In this document: piece by piece, positions 33,746 through 43,555 of the stretch
Layout of the letters: every line of letters begins with the position of its first letter
How positions within the stretch are numbered: the first letter of the stretch is position 1
Source of the DNA: Acanthaster planci
Taxonomy: Eukaryota > Echinodermata > Asteroidea > Valvatida > Acanthasteridae
Assembly: GCF_001949145.1 (NCBI RefSeq)
Contig: NW_019091397.1
Coordinates: 1,337,477-1,397,476 of the forward strand
Length of the DNA: 60,000 nt
Reading direction: 5' to 3'
The notes under the pieces: model-generated
The model's input: only the letters and a program-made list of their open reading frames with translations
Told to the model about the DNA's origin: nothing
Database searches by the model: none
Position numbers and translations under genes: made by a program

Positions 33746-34680
33746 TATGGCAGGGAAACACGCTCAATTTGTTAGGCAGGCACTTTCAGAGCCAGGCAAG
33801 TGCTCTTTCAAGACTTGGTATTCATGTCATCGGCTCTCCTGCGTATCTTTGAACGCGAATCTTGAGGCTGGACACGGAATCAGCATACTTCTGTTTGGCT
33901 TGGTATCGTGTAATGGCGAGCATAGAGAGTGTTGTATGCAAATGACACCTGTGTTTGTAACCATCTTTCGGGGACTGAATCCCATTTTTCTGAACCGACT
34001 AGAGCGTAGCAGAGGGTGATCCCCTTCAGATTGTTGTATCAGAGAGACAAAAAGGTACTGCTGATAACGGCCCCCCTCGTTAATATAACTAAAACGAGTT
34101 GAAAAAAGATTGAGGGGAACTAAAGAAGCAAATTTAAGTGTCTTCCAAAAGTACGACGAAAACGTTTGTCGTACAGCGTCAGCTAGTGTGAATGTACAGA
34201 TCCCCTTTCGAACTGCAGCGTTAAAATTCCGAGCCTTTTCAGCCATCATTGTCCCCCAATAGTAAAAACCAAATCAATGCAAGTGTTGAAACCATGTAAC
34301 ATTCTTCTGGGGCAACTAAAACTTATTGAGCAGATTTGTGGAGAAGACCGTAAACCAGAGGAGGGGGACTTGTCATTACCCGCTACGTAAGTTTTGGAGG
34401 TCAAGAATGTCGCAAAATGCTCCTAGGAAGGTATTTAATACGTGCAGTCACACCACAGACTAACGTTATGTAGGCAGTCCTGTGAAACCACGCTTGAGTT
34501 AAAGATTCGCCGGTGTCACATCTTCAACGCACACACATCAGCTCAACACTCCCTCTTTGCAAGAGTTTTCCGAGCGAACGATTTCCCCACTGCGAAGTGG
34601 CCATTCTCTGAAAACCGAACGAATCCATGTATATTTGGCCACAAGCAAAAAAAAATTTAAATATAAAAGAAAGGACGTCA
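33746..34680. other. Non-coding background with overlapping chance ORFs
   Basis: The plus 90-codon and minus 140-codon ORFs occupy the same DNA. Neither translation shows a domain I recognise, and neither has a convincing donor or poly(A) signal at its end. Confidence 0.4.
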
Positions 34681-34830
34681 AGCGCAGTTGGCAGTGAGGC
34701 TGCAACTGGCGAGACCTTGCATCCAAATTGCTGGATCTTATGGTCATTTCTATATAAGCCCGGGCTCAGAAGCCAGGCAATGCAGCGCTTTGACTTTGAA
34801 GGGAACACTTGGATGTAACATGAATGAATC
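34681..34830 (+). promoter_or_regulatory. TATA-type promoter candidate
   Basis: TCTATATAAGCCCGGGC (TATA 34751-34758) with a GC-containing downstream stretch, where a start near 34783 would be expected. Short ORFs follow (up to 71 codons), none recognised. A TATA box alone is weak evidence. Confidence 0.2.
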
Positions 34831-36170
34831 GACACAACTTGATAAGCTTTCATCAACATCATGCGCACAGTCTAGTCGTGCTGGGAGCCTGATTAAGCAT
34901 TAAGGTTTCTTCCCATCAGGCATATCTCGGTTGCCAAATGGTTTCCACGCCTAATGAACAACAAACACGGCTGATTTACTTTATTAACCTGAGTGTCTTA
35001 CGGAAAGTGATAACTATGGGTCGTTTAACTAGAGTTGCATCTCGTGCATTTAATGTTTAAAATTCATTCCACGTCTCCTTTCGGCACAACCCCATCTTTT
35101 TTGTCGTGACAATATCGGTAAATATTGGTATCTGCTCTGCTACCAAATCACTAATTATTTATGGCACACTCGTGAAATAAAATATACTGAAATAGAATAT
35201 GATGAAACCATTGACCAGAACCCAGATGCAGAATCTTACGATGAGAAAAGCCCCTTACGATCCCCAAGCATCTTTGACGTACGTCGTAAGAACATGGTGA
35301 CACAAAGTCTGCATTGGGATGCCATGCGTGTTTTTGTGAGTTTCAATGACAGCGTTTCCAAGCCTTGCGCACAAGTGGCAAAAGCACCGAGAAAATTTAT
35401 GAAAGATTGTGATACGTTTGTGGCGCGTGTGGTGGGGAAATTAGAAACACGCAAGACCTCCATGAACATTTATGAACGTGTCAAAAATTTGATGAAAACG
35501 AAATTACTTGTGCGGATATATCACATTTAACATGACACACGCTGATGTTCCGAATTGCACATCAATGTTCAAGGTGTGCATTTACACCATAAGCTTTTCT
35601 GCTTACCTGATTACCCTAAAACCATCGGGCAGAGCACAATTTGTCGGCAAGCGTCATCGGCCTCACGTCTGCACGTAGGCCTTCTGATCCAAACTTAAAG
35701 CAAGGCTGAAGTAAACGAAACAAAAACAGAAATTAAAAGACGACTGACACTGCAACTACTGATACCGTACGTAGAATGTGTTGTTTAATTTAAGCGTGGT
35801 GTAAATCTGAACACAAGAGCTTATTCAACTTGCTATTGACCTTGTGCTGCACCTGGTGTGCAGTAACCTTGGTAAGTGTGCGCAATGTGAGCAGCTGGCT
35901 AATTTGCCAAGAGCTTTAACAAGGTGAACGCTATCTTGTTATTTTCACTTTGTCTATTATAGATAAACAGCTTGGTGACAAAGTCCATTGTCCAATGCCG
36001 CCATAAGAAGGTAGGTTCCGTTTTTCGTTCTTCGCTTTTTAAATCCGGTTGCGTTTTGTTTCATGTTACTCTATGGTGTAATTGTGCTGAACCGCACAAC
36101 AGGGCGATAAGTATTGCTCTGCTTGAAAACCTGAGTGATATTTTTCGGAAGACACGGGGCTGAAACGGCG
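34831..36170. other. Non-coding background
   Basis: No supportable gene. ORFs of 77-78 codons on opposite strands at 35236-35530 overlap and are not recognised. Confidence 0.45.
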
Positions 36171-36330
36171 CGTTTTGGCCAATCAGTGGTCTCAACAAAC
36201 ATGACGTCATGGCCGGCTTGGTACGGCTGAACGCATCCTTGTCGTGCCTTCGATTCTTCCTATGTGACGCTGTTGCTATTGTAGGAAGTCAGCTCTTTGC
36301 ACGTGCCCAGCAGATTTCCTTGTGAGTAAA
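36171..36330 (+). promoter_or_regulatory. CCAAT plus CRE promoter-like segment
   Basis: GGCCAATCAG (CCAAT at 36179-36183) is an optimal NF-Y site. ATGACGTCAT (36201-36210) is a perfect CRE, 22 bp downstream. Further downstream are ACTTCC-type and GTGACG words and a CpG rise. CCAAT-CRE pairs are common in TATA-less promoters. A donor-like CTT/GTGAGTA lies near 36321. No ORF of interest starts here, so any transcript would be non-coding or have a distant coding exon. Confidence 0.3.
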
Positions 36331-36399
36331 TGAAGTCGCGCAGTATGTCGCTTATCGGCTAAAGCTTTTCGTGTCGCTTTTAGTTTGTTCAGTGAGCGT

Positions 36400-36987
36400 T
36401 TAAAGCATCCAGGAAATGTTTTTTGTTAAGAATAATGTTTTGTGTGTCTCTACACTCTTCTTCCATGTATGAAGACTTTTTGACATCTTTTTTGAGTTAT
36501 GTGAACTGAATGGTGCACTTTTTCAAACATTAGAAATTGACCTAGCATTTCTGGACAAGTGAGGGCGCTTTTGCTTTGATGTAAATTGAGGAAGATATGG
36601 TTCAGGTTGCATGTTTTCATGTTCAAATAGTGAACCCCAAATTTGCTATCTGGGAATATTTCTATGAAGAGGAATTTTGCTGGATTATTGTCATATACTT
36701 ACACAGAAATAAATTGCCAAAGAAAATGAAATCTGCAGTGGTTAAAAAATCTAGAAATTTTCTCTGCACAAATCGGTGCAACATTGAGACTCAGTGCCTT
36801 GGATGACATCATAGTTCTGTTCATGAATATGCATATATGTTATTAGCATAAAACCAATAAAGCATGAAAATATGGGTTAAATTTGCACAACAAAAATTCA
36901 AATAAGGTTAATTGAAACCTAAAGAGGCAATTTCAAGGGTTTTTTAGTAAAATTTATAAAAATATTTCTATTACCTGGTTCCTTTAA
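36400..36987 (+). mobile_element. Dispersed MITE-like element, copy B, TTAA-bounded
   Basis: Left end TTAAAGCATCCAGGAAAT (36400-36417) and right end, complemented, TTAAAGGAACCAGGTAAT match at 14 of 18 positions. Both start with TTAA, which suggests TTAA target duplications as in piggyBac-type elements. The interior aligns with copy A on the minus strand of 13035-13561; 36766-36831 matches it at 50 of 66 positions. It has no transposase coding; the 69-codon ORF inside is not maintained in copy A. Confidence 0.7.
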
Positions 36988-37113
36988 GACAAATTTAGCC
37001 CGTTCCTGGTCAGGCTTAAGACGAGAGGTCAGCACCCTCCAGATTGAAAAAAAATCATAGTTTTGAAATGGCACGCAGCTCTGTCCCAATTTTACTACTT
37101 TTTGAAAGTTTAT

Positions 37114-37134
37114 GCTTTCTTTTAAAAAGAAAGC
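37114..37134. repeat. 21-bp A/T-rich palindrome
   Basis: GCTTTCTTTT and AAAAGAAAGC form a 10-bp perfect stem around a single central A. No transcription context. Confidence 0.45.
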
Positions 37135-38799
37135 AAAGCTGTCAAAGTACTGTGCTCCCCTTTTTTATTTAATCTTGGAATTTACCTTTACCTCTGACAA
37201 GATTAGCAGCATTGGGTTGTGCACTTACAGATCCAGCAATATTGTAAATTCTTTCTGTGACTTCGACTTGCTGTCTCCTCTATGAAACATATACTTGTGT
37301 CTTGCACGCGATAAAAAGTCAATGAGACTTACTGATGACGTTGTCTACTGGCATTTCCTCTTTAGAATGAACTTCAACCGTGATACATTGCATCTCAGTT
37401 CTTATGCCGACATAATAACATCTACGTGTTTAGCTTTCTGGCAACGTCTGTTACAGTGTTTCCTTGTCAGCTGTACACGCTGATTACAGGCATTGTAAAG
37501 TGTAATGCGTACCTTTTGAATCAAACATTTCTTGCAACTTTGGCAGGCTCTGATCTGAAACGCTCAAATTATGATTAAAATCAATCGAAGGGATAACAAT
37601 GCGAAATGGTATTTGTGTCAGCTACATCACACCATGATGTTTGAACAAACTATAAGTTATCTCAGTGCAAAGAACCGGCGGGGTCGCTGCTTGAACCCTC
37701 GCAGTCAACAAGTCACACTTGGTGAGAAAACCACCGTCAGTCAGTGATACAATTAATTTTGTGGCTTTCAGGGTATTCCTGTGCAACTGTCGCCCTTAAT
37801 AAGCAGTGCTTGATAGATATTATGCTTTTACTACATGATCCGGTAGAAATGTTGCTCATCATTCAACACGTACGTGGTGTTTGCACCGTAGACTATACAG
37901 TTCTGAGCATATGTCAAAGAGTGGTAAGAATCGATGTTGTTACATTCTGGGCACGGGTAGGAAACAGCGTCTGCTTATCCAATTGTTTAATGGATAATAG
38001 GTGAACAGTCCTAGCGTGTACGGTACTCGAAAACGCAGGTTCATTGATAGATTTGTGGTTATATGCGCAAGTCCTTTTTACTCCGAAGTCGTCAACCCCA
38101 AACAAAATTATCAATCTTATTAACTAAAACTGATTTGTACCGGATAAAGAATATGACCGCCTGAACGTTTCGTTCCCCGCGGTGGTTTATGGCTTTCACC
38201 CCCGGTCGGGCGCCACTTAGCCTTGCATGACTACCTACACGCATCACTTAGGCCTGGTTGCATGCAGACAAGCTACTGCCTTTAGCGTGTTCATCAGTCT
38301 TTTCTCTCAGAAGCTCAGACGTAGTGAAAGCTCGAGGCTTGAATAAAATATTACAGTGGGAGTAGATCTGGAGCCTGCTGGTGAAGATGGGTGGTATTTA
38401 AAAACACACATCCTTTGTTATTGAATTTTAATGTTGCAACTTTGCAATATATGGATTACGTTTTGTGTACAGCCCTGGTAACGTTTATTATAGCGGGCAG
38501 TTCGTTTAACTTTATGCGAAATGATGGGCGCCTTGGTAAAGGGGATCAGGCTGTGGGAGATCCAATGTGAGAAATATTATTTCTTGAGTTAAAGTATGTT
38601 AATTGGCCTTTGCGAACTTTTGCATATTGACTGAATCGCTAAAAATCAATTCTTCATTTCTATGAAATCATATTGACATCGATCTCCTGTTAGTTATAGA
38701 CATAAATAAAAGCATTTACCTTTCCGGCCTTTATCGATGATCTACCTAAGTCCTTTACCTAAGATGTGAAAATTCATAACAACTCGACGTACCTCCTCG
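37135..38799. other. Non-coding background
   Basis: AT-rich, with ORFs below 90 codons. Positions 38161-38270 are slightly GC-richer (CCCCCGGTCGGGCGCC near 38199). Nothing else to support. Confidence 0.45.
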
Positions 38800-39105
38800 T
38801 TAACCCTAAAAGAGCCGATATCGCCGTAGTGCATATTTTTAGGAGTTAACTTTTCGCGGTCATTTTGACACCAATTAAATGCGAAAATGGAAGATACCGT
38901 TTTTGTGCAGCGCGCATTTCCGAGACAGGTCAGCCAAAAATGTGTACTTTTCCCACCGTGGCGCTTAATGTACGCAGGCTGGCACGCATGTATCCTTAAA
39001 CTTCGAATAACCATAACAACAAACATACCTTTCATTTAGTTCAAACTTGAATCTAACCCCCCCCCAGCGTGAGATGGGGAAAAAAACCGGCTCTTTTAGG
39101 GTTAA
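38800..39105. mobile_element. 306-bp piggyBac-type MITE with TTAA ends
   Basis: TTAACCCTAAAAGAGCCG (38800-38817) is repeated exactly inverted as CGGCTCTTTTAGGGTTAA (39088-39105). Each end is therefore TTAA followed by a 14-bp terminal repeat beginning CCCTA. TTAA duplications plus CCC-starting ends are hallmarks of piggyBac elements. At 306 bp there is no room for a transposase. A 97-codon minus ORF crosses most of it but is not a transposase fragment I recognise. A C9 run and A-tract lie near the right end. Confidence 0.75.
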
Positions 39106-39122
39106 ATTATGCATGGAGCGTT

Positions 39123-39286
39123 AGGACCAATGGGACGCAGGATTTATGGGACATAGGACCCATGGGGAGCACAACCAATGAGACAAAGGACCCATGGGGC
39201 GTAAGACCAATGGGCCGAAGGACCAGTTGGCCTTAGGACCAATGGGGAATGGGACGTAGGACCAATTTGACGTAGGACCACGTTCC
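39123..39286 (+). repeat. 16-bp minisatellite, about ten units
   Basis: Units close to AGGACCAATGGGACGT start at 39123, 39139, 39155, 39171, 39187, 39203, 39219, 39235, 39258 and 39274. All are 16 bp apart except one 23-bp unit with a 7-bp internal duplication (GGAATGG). A partial unit may precede from 39111. Most units keep CCAAT or CCATGG. The array begins 17 bp after the MITE right end. Sixteen is not a multiple of three and stops occur, so it is not coding. Confidence 0.85.
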
Positions 39287-40719
39287 AAGATTACACCCGT
39301 GTCCCTGTAGTTTTTAAACTTGTGTGTTCAAACCAGACAGGGCTTTGCAATGATATTAAACGGACCGAGCCAATGCAAGGTTCATTGGTAACACCAGGCC
39401 CCAGCCTGTTTTAGAAGTAGCCTACTTATTCCAAACCAACCCAACACTCTTTTATTACCATTAATAACTCCTTTTAAATGTCAAAAAGCTCCCCAAATCA
39501 GAAACTGTCCCACGATTTAAAGTGTTAAAAATATCCTGATTTGGTGTGATGACCACGATGATTTTTATAATAAAATTCAGTTCAATTCAGTTCAATTCGA
39601 CAAAATCTTGTGCTTGACTACTGTACATGTTAGAGCTAAGAGGACATTTCTGTCAACAGCGCTTGTAATGAATTATCTTGTTTCTACCTCTTCATCGAAT
39701 GCTATTATAAGTACGAGATTGGACAAATATTGGCCATAAAAATGTATGTACCTAGTTGTTATGGTCTGCGTTGGAATTTGATGTGGAAGACACTGCACAA
39801 TCTGGTGTTTGAACAACGTTGTAACCAGGGACTCGCTGTGTTGAGGAAGTCTGACGAGTTAACTGTCGAGTCCGGCTTGTTGCAAGGCTTGTTACAAGGG
39901 CTTTATTCGCCCTTTAACTTAAAGCGAATGTAACAGTGCATCGCAAATTCACGTTCACGATGCATCAATAGTCATACTTTGCACGATGTCTCCAGCAAAA
40001 ACGACCTTTCGACGGCAACCTTTTAACCTCAGTGATGAAGACAATTTTCGGCACTGCTGAAAACATGCTCCTTCCCATAACACTTAAGTTTATAAAACAT
40101 CCAAAAATAAATCGTTTATGGTTTTTTTAATATTCGAATACTCAAAGAAACATAGGTAAACTTTTGATTAAAGTAACACCTGGTACATAATCAGATTTTC
40201 GGTATCCTTCTCGAGGGGCTTTGTTTATCGCAGACTGGATTTAAAACACTCGTCATATAGCTAAAACTACCTACATGACAGTCTCTTTATACCAGTTAGA
40301 ATACTCACACAGTTTTAGGTATTTATGAATGAAGTATGTTGAAATAGGTTTATGAAAATCTGGATAGCAAGTCAAATACTCAAACGTTTTATACTCAGGG
40401 AATGGTTGAAAATAATTATGTACAGTGCATAATGGTTGGAAGTGCATTAATTAGAGAAAGTTTCAGAAATTTGGCGTTGAAGACACCGAAATCTCATTTT
40501 TGTCCAGCTGTGACGGATGAATGCTTGTAGAACTTGACGGCAGGTATTGTGATCCATGCATGAGTATTTAAAGTGCACTTGCACAAAACTATGCCACATT
40601 TAAACATCAAGTTGCAGTCGGTCCCCAGCTCATCTTCAGAAGAGAACAGACAAGCAGGCAGGCACGCAACCAAGCAAGCAAACTACGATATCGAACAGGA
40701 CCATATAAATAATATTATT
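39287..40719. other. Non-coding background with short tandem repeat
   Basis: Contains ATTCAGTTCA repeated twice plus a partial third unit (39575-39599) after an A/T-rich stretch, a layout like a retroposon tail. Otherwise short ORFs only. Confidence 0.45.
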
Positions 40720-41010
40720 TCGAGCGTTTTCAGGTCAGCATATGTCGGGCAGCTCCCCTCCCTCCGACGCAGATTTCACACATGGTTTGCCGGCTAATAT
40801 TTCGGCTTCTCCGGCCAATGATTTCCCCCTTTGGCAAGATGAGTAGCTCTGTGGTTTTCGGAGGTATATTGCGGGCTGTTTGTCAGGGAGGAAATTGCAC
40901 TCCGTACGCGGCAACTCCACTCTGTTATTGGAAGATTTCCCGACAGACATTCACAGGGGTTCCGTATTAATGCTCGCAGCAATGCGCACCGAGTGTATGA
41001 TATGACTGGA
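40720..41010. promoter_or_regulatory. Candidate conserved non-coding element
   Basis: About 290 bp of single-copy-looking sequence. It includes TTTGCCGGCTAATATTTCGG near 40787, CGGCCAATGATTTCCCCC (CCAAT) near 40813, TACGCGGCAACTCC near 40905, and CGTATTAATGCTCGC near 40963. ORFs of 62-80 codons overlap on both strands, so no frame stands out. A TATATAAAAGG box at 41199-41209 lies about 190 bp beyond it. Confidence 0.25.
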
Positions 41011-41198
41011 CAGTCAATGTCAACCACATACTTCAATTGTAGAGCAGAAACCCGCTCTAGGCATAACAGCTTTTATACCAAATGAGATCTCCTTCATGAA
41101 ATAGGCCAGACATCAGTAAACGCGTCCTGTACCCACGTAAACAGTTTCCCTTTTCGAGTTTATATAGGCAATCAGCCCTGACTATCATTTGAGCGAAT

Positions 41199-41209
41199 TA
41201 TATAAAAGG
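41199..41209 (+). promoter_or_regulatory. TATA-box-like TATATAAAAGG
   Basis: Good match to TATAWAWR. No supporting Inr, CCAAT match or downstream ORF; weak. Confidence 0.15.
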
Positions 41210-41423
41210 ACATGGAAATCCACAAATTAAAAGAGCTCAGTTTTGTTTTCTGTCTTTGCAAAGTGTGGGCTTCTGGAAGGACCCATTAAATTGATGAACC
41301 TACAGACCATTATTCATTCATACGGACAGTCCTGTAGATAAATTATGAATCCGTTGTAGAATAGAAGTCTGTATATCGGTTGAACTTGCTGCTCACATTA
41401 TGATGACGACGTGCTAGCTGATT

Positions 41424-41482
41424 TTAACCCTAACCCTCCTCAATCCTTCACCCGTTGGAGGACTAAGGAGTGTTAGGGTTAA
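41424..41482. mobile_element. 59-bp TTAA-bounded snap-back element
   Basis: The 17-base ends TTAACCCTAACCCTCCT and, complemented, TTAACCCTAACACTCCT differ at one base. The inner sequence is also partly self-complementary, so the whole segment is close to one hairpin. The TTAA plus CCCTAA ends resemble those of the 306-bp element at 38800-39105. It looks like a minimal piggyBac-type MITE or a residual end-to-end junction. The CCCTAACCCT stretch is telomere-like in sequence, but two units do not make a telomeric array. Confidence 0.6.
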
Positions 41483-43539
41483 AGATTCTCGAGAACTGTA
41501 AAATATCTCTTGGTACGGAAATAGTTTGTGTGGTGCCCTTTTCATGGACAAGGTTTTGTTCAGAAAGGCTCTTCTGGAATGGAAAAGTGAGGCCCTGTAA
41601 CTTTTCAGTTTTGCATATTTCAGGTCACTGAAGTCAACAAGTTGTTTAAGCAATCGTTCATGTTCACATTTCGTGAGTAAATGGCAACAGGCTTTGCAGT
41701 TGCATTGCAGCCCATATGGTACATGTACAGTCAAAAATCCCTAGTTGATAGCAGGATAAAAGTGAACATTCTGATCTCAATCCGGAATCTGTCGACCTTT
41801 AAAATTGCCTTTTTAAAAATAAATTTGCTCAAAACAATCGTGGTGTAATAACTATCAGTGCCGGTCAGCGCGCTGTTCACATTAACTTGAAGCACAGAAA
41901 CGCACGCACTTAATTGTCTGCATGGCATTTCTCAATCATCAAGGACCGTGAACTGGACTCCACGATATTTAGCAGTCTGGTCCATAACACTGTGGACTTA
42001 TATTCAATTTGTCTGGCACTTATAATTATTAATGAAACATGTAAATCGATGCTTTCCAACAGAAGAATAGTCCGATTTTTTTTTATTTTTTTTGTGTGCC
42101 TGTTATGCGTGCGGCTGAAACATGTAATTTCTTTTCGGGGTGTGTTAATCTGAGCACGGGTTGACCCTGTGACGCTACTTGTGTCTGGCTAATGCCCGTG
42201 TCGTTCTATGAAGCCAATGGGGATTAGACTGTGCCCAAGAGCTACGGCTCGGCCTGGAAATAACACTAGCGTCGATGCAAGCCGTTGGTAAGCGGCTGCC
42301 CACACTTTCAATAACGTGTTTAATTTTAATCAAAGCCATCGCTACGTATGTACATAATTAAAGTAATCAAAAACCGGCTCTACTCTTCGATCATGGGCTT
42401 TATTTACAGGAGGGACCTTTTGGATTCTGTAATGGGAAGGAACCTGACTATTTTTTTATGGGCATAGCCTCACCTTGAAAAACTTCATTTTGTACGATAA
42501 AAGTGACATTACTTTTCATACAATAGGCCTACCTGTATAAATCCCCGTCATCTGATTGGCGGACGTTAATAACATGCCATTAAATTAGTTGTCCTATAAC
42601 TTCATTGAACTTGACTGGTTCCCGCCCCCAATTTCATTCCCAGTAAGTTAGAGGAAAACAATCTAGGGACAGACACCAGTCTAACATTGCACGACACTAC
42701 ATGTATCAGTGGGTGGCGCTTCGGACACGAATCTGTTTTGTAAAATGACGAACGTTAATACGTGAGCCAGGCAGTTGTCCTCCAAACAGAAGATGATTTA
42801 TGCGGGCATTGTATAAAACAAATCAATGAATGTTTCACATTACAACTAATGAATGTGTATGAATACAACGGCAACAACACTTTTATTCGTTGTCAAATGA
42901 AATTGTTCCGTTCCACTACTCCCGTAGTCGAATCAAACATTTCATCTGTCACCTGATGAAATTATCATTTGCACTCCTAAACATTAATTACTCATATCCT
43001 ATCCATAATTCAGAACCTGCCATTCGGAGCACAAGACTTCTAATCTATGGTTGGTCTCTAGTTCACTGTCTTTGTTGCTGCACATATTAAGCATTTCCAG
43101 AAAATGTTCACGAATTGCTTTACCTTCAATTCAAGATAGCTAGCTTGCGTCAGTAAATCTGCATCTCATTAATTTTATTAGAAATAAGAACCAATAATTT
43201 CTTTATGTGCAGCAAGCTTCTCTTGCTTATGGGAGGGCCTGTTGCATCACTGTGAGAAAAAAGAGAAGACCTCGCTTGTACTCGAAGTACCTGACGTATG
43301 AATTTACCAAAGTCGGTGCAAATGAAGTGTTTAATAGTGAAATCGGAGGTGAACTAAAGGTAGAGGCAGTTAATTTATAGCTTTTGTTACAATCGCTTAG
43401 TTCGTTTGTCATCCGTGCTAATCTTGTGTCGATGATATAACAGCAGTTATGTACAGAAAATGTTTACAAAAAGTCAGTATTTTATATGTTGCAAACGCTG
43501 ACTAAATAGAGAATAGTTCGTTTAACTTTCACTATAACA
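41483..43539. other. Non-coding background
   Basis: No gene supported. 42150-42320 is more mixed in composition and could be regulatory. Near 42530-42570 an AATAGGCCTACC word, TATAAAT and an inverted CCAAT (TGATTGGCGG) lie close together but in no convincing order. Confidence 0.4.
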
Positions 43540-43555
43540 GTTTCACCCGTGAAAC
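43540..43555. repeat. 16-bp palindrome GTTTCACCCGTGAAAC
   Basis: Seven-base arms GTTTCAC/GTGAAAC around CC. It contains two inward-facing GTGAAA words. Confidence 0.4.

Noticed and set aside
33827-34249. 140-codon minus ORF overlapping a 90-codon plus ORF that follows a CpG patch
   Set aside because: Two opposite frames compete for the same DNA and neither has splice or homology support.
41424-41436. Telomere-like CCCTAACCCT
   Set aside because: Only two partial units, explained by the ends of a palindromic TTAA-bounded element.
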